Assembly (NCBI RefSeq): GCF_013602415.1
Contig: NZ_WPAG02000002.1
Coordinates: forward strand, 1,488,001 to 1,552,000
DNA from: Rhodococcus sp. B50
Lineage (GTDB): Bacteria > Actinomycetota > Actinomycetes > Mycobacteriales > Mycobacteriaceae
Direction of reading: 5' to 3'
Length of the DNA: 64,000 bases
Shown: in pieces, positions 58,499 through 64,000 of the stretch
Position numbering within the stretch: position 1 is the first letter of the stretch
Layout of the letters: each line of letters opens with the position of its first letter
Notes under the pieces: model-generated
Database searches by the model: none
Seen by the model: the letters and a program-made list of their open reading frames with translations, nothing else
What the model was told of the DNA's origin: nothing
Program-made: the position numbers and the translations under genes

Positions 58499-59251
58499 TC
58501 AGGCGTCGAGTTCTGCGAGCACGTCGTCGGAGATGTCGACGTTCGTGTAGACGTTCTGCACGTCGTCGCAATCCTCGAGCGCGTCGACCAGCTTCATGAC
58601 CTTGCGCGCGCCCTCGGCGTCGACGGGCACCTCGACCGAGGCCCGGAAATCCGGATCGGCCGAGTCGTAGTCGATGCCGGCATCGACGAGTGCAGTGCGC
58701 ACGGCGATCAGGTCGCTCGCCTCGGAAACGATCTCGAAGGAGTCGCCGAGATCGTTGATCTCCTCGGCGCCCGCTTCGAGAACGACCTCGAGGATCTCGT
58801 CCTCGGAGCGGTCGTTCTTCTCGAGCACCACCACGCCCTTGCGGGTGAACAGGTAGGCGACCGAGCCCGGGTCGGCCATGTTCCCGCCGTTACGGGTCAT
58901 TGCCGTGCGGACCTCGCCGGCGGCGCGGTTGCGGTTGTCTGTCAAGCACTCGATGAGCAGCGCGACACCGTTGGGGCCGTAACCCTCGTAGGTGATGGTC
59001 TGCCAGTCGGCACCGCCGGCTTCCTCACCGCCGCCACGCTTGCGCGCACGCTCGATGTTGTCGTTCGGAACCGAGCTCTTCTTCGCCTTCTGGATGGCGT
59101 CGAACAGGGTCGGGTTACCCGCCGGGTCGCCACCGCCGGTCCGGGCCGCCACCTCGATGTTCTTGATGAGCTTCGCGAACATCTTGCCGCGCTTGGCGTC
59201 GATGACCGCCTTCTTGTGCTTGGTGGTGGCCCATTTGGAGTGGCCGCTCAT
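58499..59251 (-). CDS. YebC/PmpR-family DNA-binding regulatory or translation-associated protein
   Basis: A 250-residue protein starting [20 protein letters not shown], with the family segments [39 protein letters not shown] and [14 protein letters not shown]. YebC proteins were named as transcription regulators and are now also linked to relief of ribosome stalling; which role holds here is unknown. The position next to ruvC and pdxT is conserved. Confidence 0.94.
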   Translation of the reverse strand: MSGHSKWATTKHKKAVIDAKRGKMFAKLIKNIEVAARTGGGDPAGNPTLFDAIQKAKKSSVPNDNIERARKRGGGEEAGGADWQTITYEGYGPNGVALLIECLTDNRNRAAGEVRTAMTRNGGNMADPGSVAYLFTRKGVVVLEKNDRSEDEILEVVLEAGAEEINDLGDSFEIVSEASDLIAVRTALVDAGIDYDSADPDFRASVEVPVDAEGARKVMKLVDALEDCDDVQNVYTNVDISDDVLAELDA

Positions 59252-59287
59252 TCGCTTCGAGCCCCTTCCGGCGAAGTGTGGTCGGCG

Positions 59288-59959
59288 TCAACCGACAGGT
59301 CGGAGCGTCGATTCTACCCGCCCCGGCTGTGGGATACCGCACGGCCGCTGGGTCGTCGAGCGCACGGTCTCCACGAACAGCCGGTGCACCCGATGGTCAC
59401 CGGTGATCTCGGGATGGAAGGACGTCGCGATCACGGCGCCCTGACGTACCGCCACGACCCGTCCCATCGCCGGTCCGTCCGGCACCGTGGCGAGGACCTC
59501 GACGCCGGAACCGACCTCCTCCACCCAGGGCGCGCGGATGAACACCGCGCGCACCGGACCGTCGTCGAGACCCGTCATGGGCAGGTTGGTCTCGAACGAG
59601 GCCACCTGGCGGCCGAACGCGTTGCGGCGCACCACGATGTCGAGTGCGTCGAGGTGCTCGGCATCGTCGGTGGTGTCGAGCACGCGGGAGGCGAGCAGGA
59701 TCATGCCGGCGCACGAACCGTAGGCGGGCAGCCCGGCTTTCAACCGGGCCCGCAGCGGCTCGAGCAGGTCGAACACGCGCAGCAGACGGCTGACAGTAGT
59801 GGATTCACCACCCGGAAGGACGAGGCCGTCGATCTCGTCGAGTTCGCGCTCGCGACGCACCGCGATCGTCCGCGCTCCCGCAGCCTCGAGGGCGCTGCGG
59901 TGTTCACGTACGTCGCCCTGCAGTGCCAGGACGCCGATCGTGGGGGAAGAAGTGGTCAC
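59288..59959 (-). CDS. pdxT: Pyridoxal 5'-phosphate synthase glutaminase subunit
   Basis: A 223-residue amidotransferase. Motifs are [32 protein letters not shown], the catalytic Cys in [13 protein letters not shown] and His/Glu in [15 protein letters not shown]. It feeds ammonia to PdxS for PLP synthesis. It starts at GTG ([16 protein letters not shown]). It is separated from pdxS by tesB and an inserted divergent pair. The C-terminal 20 residues are a family-atypical tail. Confidence 0.95.
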   Translation of the reverse strand: MTTSSPTIGVLALQGDVREHRSALEAAGARTIAVRRERELDEIDGLVLPGGESTTVSRLLRVFDLLEPLRARLKAGLPAYGSCAGMILLASRVLDTTDDAEHLDALDIVVRRNAFGRQVASFETNLPMTGLDDGPVRAVFIRAPWVEEVGSGVEVLATVPDGPAMGRVVAVRQGAVIATSFHPEITGDHRVHRLFVETVRSTTQRPCGIPQPGRVESTLRPVG

Positions 59960-60053
59960 CGTTGCCTGCCTGTCCGTTCGGGGTCGCCGGTGTGCAACGT
60001 CGGAACGCCGGACCCACGACGGATCCGAACGGCGCCCCGTCGGGACGTCCCGT

Positions 60054-60878
60054 TCAGGAATCGCGCAGGTACCGCGTGAGTCCTTCCTGCACCACCGCCG
60101 CGACCATGTTGCCGTTGCGATCGAAGATCCGCCCCTGGGTCAGTGCCCGTCCCAGCCCGGCGGAGGGTGACGTCTGGTCGTAGAGCAGCCAGTCGTCGGC
60201 GCGGAACGGCCGCAGGAACCACATCGCGTGGTCCAGCGACGCGCCCTGCGTCCGTTCGTCGTCGTGACCGACACTCGCCGAGCCGAGCAACGTCATGTCG
60301 CTCATGTACGCGAGGGTGCACACGTGGAAGACCGGGTCGTCGGGAAGGATCTCGCGGGACTTGAACCACACCTGCTGCTGCGCGGCCATCCTGCTCGACG
60401 AATCCATCCGGTCGCGGGGAACGAACCGGAAGTCCCACTCGGCCCACTCCTTCTTGGCCCACAGCAGGGTCGCGTCGTCGATCACGGTCTCCGGATCGGG
60501 CAGTTCCTCGGGAGCCGGCACCCGAGGCATCGTGTCCTGGTGTCCGATCCCCTCGTCGCGCACGTGGAACGACGCCGACATGGTGAAGATGGCCTTGCCG
60601 TCCTGGACGGCCGTCACACGCCGGGTGCAGAAGGAGCGGCCGTCGCGGATCCGGTCGACGAGGTAGACGATCTGCATCGTGGGATTGCCGGGGCGCAGAA
60701 AGTAGCCGTGCAGGGAATGCACCAGATAGTCGGGTTCGACGGTGCGTACCGCCGACACGAGTGCCTGCCCGGCGACCTGGCCACCGAACGTCCGCGGCAG
60801 CAGCGTCTCCGTCGCTATGCCCCGGAAGATGTCGTTCTCGATCTGTTCGAGCGCCAGGATCTGCTCGATCTTCGCCAT
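60054..60878 (-). CDS. tesB: Acyl-CoA thioesterase II
   Basis: A 274-residue double-hotdog enzyme. The N-terminal segment [32 protein letters not shown] and the C-terminal [19 protein letters not shown] and [14 protein letters not shown] match TesB. It hydrolyses medium/long acyl-CoA. AAGGAGA is 3 nt before the ATG. It is the homologue of the mycobacterial gene between pdxT and pdxS. The start diverges from rsbQ. Confidence 0.94.
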   Translation of the reverse strand: MAKIEQILALEQIENDIFRGIATETLLPRTFGGQVAGQALVSAVRTVEPDYLVHSLHGYFLRPGNPTMQIVYLVDRIRDGRSFCTRRVTAVQDGKAIFTMSASFHVRDEGIGHQDTMPRVPAPEELPDPETVIDDATLLWAKKEWAEWDFRFVPRDRMDSSSRMAAQQQVWFKSREILPDDPVFHVCTLAYMSDMTLLGSASVGHDDERTQGASLDHAMWFLRPFRADDWLLYDQTSPSAGLGRALTQGRIFDRNGNMVAAVVQEGLTRYLRDS

Positions 60879-61020
60879 GCGGTCTCCTTCTGTGCACTGT
60901 ACGCAAGAAGGCTAGCTGCACAGACGTGTGCCGAACGCCACGTCCCCGGGAAGTCGTGGAGCGACCGGGATCGCCTTCGAGTACCGAATGTGACACCCTC
61001 GGGAAAACGGAGGGGGTGCG

Positions 61021-61842
61021 ATGCAACACGTCATCGATGTGGTGCGCAGGAACAACGTGACCATCACGGGAAACCGATCGGGCCCGGTCGTCGTCCTCGC
61101 CCACGGTTTCGGCTGCGACCAGCATTTGTGGCGCCTGGTGATCCCGCGTCTCGAACCCGACTTCACCGTGGTGCGGTTCGACCATGTCGGTTCCGGCCGT
61201 TCCGATGCGACGGCCTGGGATCCCCGGCGTTATTCGCAGATGGACACCTACGCCGAGGACGTCGTCGACCTGTGCCGGGGTCTGGACCTCGGTCCGGTGG
61301 TCTTCGTCGGCCACTCGGTGAGCGCCTCGATCGGCGTCCTCGCCGCCGCTGCTGCCCCGGACGTCTTCGCCGGCCTCGTGCTCCTCGCGCCGTCCCCGTG
61401 TTTCATCGACGATCCCGCCACCGGTTACCGCGGCGGGTTCAGCGCAGCCGACATCGACGAGTTGCTCGAGTCCCTCGAGGCGAACTATCTGGGCTGGACC
61501 GAGTCGATGGCCCCGGTCATCATGGGCAATCCGGACCGGCCGGAGCTCGGTGACGAGCTCGCCGAGATCTTCTGCCGCACCGATCCCGCGGTGGCGCGGG
61601 TCTTCGCCCGGGTGACCTTCCTGTCCGACAACCGTGCCGACTTGGCGGCGGTGTCGGTGCCCACACTCGTCGCCCAGTGCGCGCACGATGCGATCGCTCC
61701 GCGCGCGGTCGGTACATTCGTTCACGAGCAGATCCCCGGGAGCGAGCTCATGACCCTGAACGCGACCGGCCACTGCCCACAGCTCAGCGCACCCGAAGAG
61801 ACCGCCGCCGTGATCGCGGCGTTCGCACGCAGATCGGGGTGA
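61021..61842 (+). CDS. RsbQ-type alpha/beta hydrolase
   Basis: A 273-residue protein closely patterned on Bacillus RsbQ. It has LAHGFGCDQHLWR (oxyanion region), the nucleophile Ser99 in VGHSVSASIGVLA, APSPCFIDDPATGYRGGF and NYLGWTESMAPVIMGNPDRPEL, plus Asp in QCAHDAIAP and His in ATGHCPQLS. RsbQ supplies a small hydrophobic ligand needed by the PAS phosphatase RsbP in energy stress. GGAGGGGG precedes the ATG. Its stop overlaps the rsbP-like start as GTGA. Confidence 0.9.
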   Translation: MQHVIDVVRRNNVTITGNRSGPVVVLAHGFGCDQHLWRLVIPRLEPDFTVVRFDHVGSGRSDATAWDPRRYSQMDTYAEDVVDLCRGLDLGPVVFVGHSVSASIGVLAAAAAPDVFAGLVLLAPSPCFIDDPATGYRGGFSAADIDELLESLEANYLGWTESMAPVIMGNPDRPELGDELAEIFCRTDPAVARVFARVTFLSDNRADLAAVSVPTLVAQCAHDAIAPRAVGTFVHEQIPGSELMTLNATGHCPQLSAPEETAAVIAAFARRSG

Positions 61843-63035
61843 CGGCGACGACCGACCAGATTCTCGATCCCTGCCTGCGCCACAGCGACATGCTCTTCGA
61901 GAACGCGCCGTGCGGATTCCTGACGACGCTGCCCGACGGCCGGATCACCGACGTCAACCGGACGCTGACGGACTGGCTCGGATACCCGAGCGACGAGCTG
62001 GTGGGCAGGCGGTACTTCTCCGACCTGCTCAGCGTGGGCGGCCGCATCTACCACGAGACCCACTACGCTCCTCTCCTGCTCATGCAGGGGCAGATCAACG
62101 GGATCGCTCTCGAACTCGTCCGAGCCGACCGGACCCGGCTGCCCGTCCTGGCCGCGTCCGTCGTGGAGTCCGATGCCGAGGGCAGGCCGGCACTGATCCG
62201 CACCATGCTCTTCGACGCCCGCGAGCGCCGGGCCTACGAGTCGGAGCTGCTGCGCGCCCGCCGGGAGGCGGAACTCGAGCGCGAACGGCTCCGCACGGTC
62301 AACACCACTCTCCAGGCGACGCTTCTTCCGCCGAACCTGCCCGAGGTACCGGGACTCGAGGTCGACGCGTACTACCACATCGCGTCTGCCGACGAGGTCG
62401 GCGGCGACTTCTACGACCTGTTCCCCGCGCGTACCGGCACATGGGGGCTGTTCCTCGGCGACGTGTGCGGAAAGGGCGCCCGCGCAGCAGCGGTGACGTC
62501 GATCGTCCGGTACACCTTGCGTGCCGCGGCGGTCTACGAGACGGACCCGTCGGCGGCGCTCAGGACGCTCAACACGACCCTGCTCGACGAACGCAACAGC
62601 GACGCGCGAGCACCCTTCTGCACGCTCGCCTTCGGCACGGTCGCGCCCGACCCGGCGTCGGGAAGGAGCGCCATCCGCCTCGCTTCGGGTGGGCATCCGC
62701 CGCCGATCCTCGTGCGCGCGGACGGCAGCGTCGGTTATCTGCCCACGGTCGGCGGACAACTGATCGGGATGCTGCCTGCCCCACGGCTCGTCGAGCACGC
62801 CTTCGCGTTGTGCCCCGGCGACACGCTGCTGCTGTACACCGACGGCGTGAGCGAGGCACTCGTCTCCGGCGGCACCCGTGAGCGCTTCGGGGAGGAACGG
62901 CTGCTCGACCACGTCCGCGCGTCGAAGCCGACAACCGCCGCCGGGGCCGTCGGGGCCGTGCGCGAGGTGCTCGCGACGCTCGGGGAGGGCGTGCAGGACG
63001 ACGTCGCCCTGCTCGCCCTGCACGCACCCCGGTAG
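61839..63035 (+). CDS. RsbP-type PAS-PP2C serine/threonine phosphatase
   Basis: A 398-residue protein. The PAS domain is at about 15-130 (MLFENAPCGFLTTLPDGRIT; WLGYPSDELVGRRYFSDLL). A coiled-coil linker (ERRAYESELLRARREAELER) leads to a PP2C/SpoIIE domain with metal Asp residues in DEVGGDFYDLF, FLGDVCGKGARAA, YTDGVSEAL and VQDDVALL. It probably dephosphorylates an anti-anti-sigma factor when its PAS ligand, linked to the hydrolase RsbQ, is present. No sigB/rsbV/rsbW genes are in the window. Confidence 0.9.
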   Translation: MTATTDQILDPCLRHSDMLFENAPCGFLTTLPDGRITDVNRTLTDWLGYPSDELVGRRYFSDLLSVGGRIYHETHYAPLLLMQGQINGIALELVRADRTRLPVLAASVVESDAEGRPALIRTMLFDARERRAYESELLRARREAELERERLRTVNTTLQATLLPPNLPEVPGLEVDAYYHIASADEVGGDFYDLFPARTGTWGLFLGDVCGKGARAAAVTSIVRYTLRAAAVYETDPSAALRTLNTTLLDERNSDARAPFCTLAFGTVAPDPASGRSAIRLASGGHPPPILVRADGSVGYLPTVGGQLIGMLPAPRLVEHAFALCPGDTLLLYTDGVSEALVSGGTRERFGEERLLDHVRASKPTTAAGAVGAVREVLATLGEGVQDDVALLALHAPR

Positions 63036-63040
63036 AACGA

Positions 63041-63943
<903 letters not shown>

Positions 63944-64000
63944 GATGGGGGTTCCTCCTCGGTGGACGGATCGGCGAATGCCGCCGGCGCACGAGCGACG

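Overview
The window is about 64 kb of high-GC actinobacterial chromosome. Gene content and order point to the mycolic-acid-containing Corynebacteriales, most likely Rhodococcus. The gene order follows blocks of the Mycobacterium tuberculosis map as I recall it: the pyrR-pyrB-pyrC-PH protein-carA-carB block, then efp/nusB through the aro genes, mltG, ruvX, alaS, rarA, and aspS, hisS, relA, apt, secFD, yajC, ruvBAC, yebC, pdxT, tesB, pdxS. GTG starts are frequent. Many gene pairs join by 4-bp GTGA or ATGA stop/start overlaps, the usual style of this group. I saw no tRNA or rRNA gene, insertion sequence, prophage or CRISPR array.

Layout. 1-6134 (minus strand): pyrimidine biosynthesis (carB start, carA, PH-domain membrane protein, pyrC, pyrB, pyrR with a PyrR-binding RNA loop in its leader), then nusB and efp. 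6169-17731: pepQ; a small membrane protein and a DinB/MDMPI-fold protein on plus; aroB-aroK-aroC; an orphan A24 prepilin peptidase; DUF1622; an ECF42-type sigma factor with its DGPF/YCII partner; aroE followed by an in-frame thiolase remnant; mltG; ruvX. 17734-27300: alaS, rarA, Tat-exported PhoD phosphatase, an APH-fold protein, DUF4235, aspS. 27440-36428 is more accessory: zinc metallopeptidase, chagasin-type inhibitor with tandem repeats at its 3' end, a hypothetical protein, a kinase-like protein without its P-loop, SDR, RecQ helicase, DUF4383, a 40-residue porin-like peptide gene, and two CNNM/CBS membrane proteins. 36502-40466: two pirins divergent from a MarR regulator around a shared palindrome, a hotdog thioesterase and a radical SAM protein. 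40663-42221: an ESX-type secreted pair. 42232-50693: hisS, MBL hydrolase, three cyclophilin paralogues, relA, apt. 50690-63943: oligopeptide-type binding lipoprotein, secF, secD, yajC, ruvB, ruvA, ruvC, yebC, pdxT, tesB, an inserted RsbQ-RsbP pair, pdxS.

Most of the window is housekeeping (UMP, shikimate and PLP synthesis, tRNA charging, Sec export, Holliday junction processing, stringent response). The least ordinary parts are the short porin-like peptide gene with its own terminator, the RsbQ-RsbP module splitting the PLP operon, a RuvB tail carrying a sliding-clamp-like motif, the cyclophilin triplet, the thiolase remnant fused to the end of aroE, and the MarR/pirin switch. Start sites were chosen from ribosome-binding sites, overlaps and family lengths. 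All family assignments come from reading the sequence; no database search was run.
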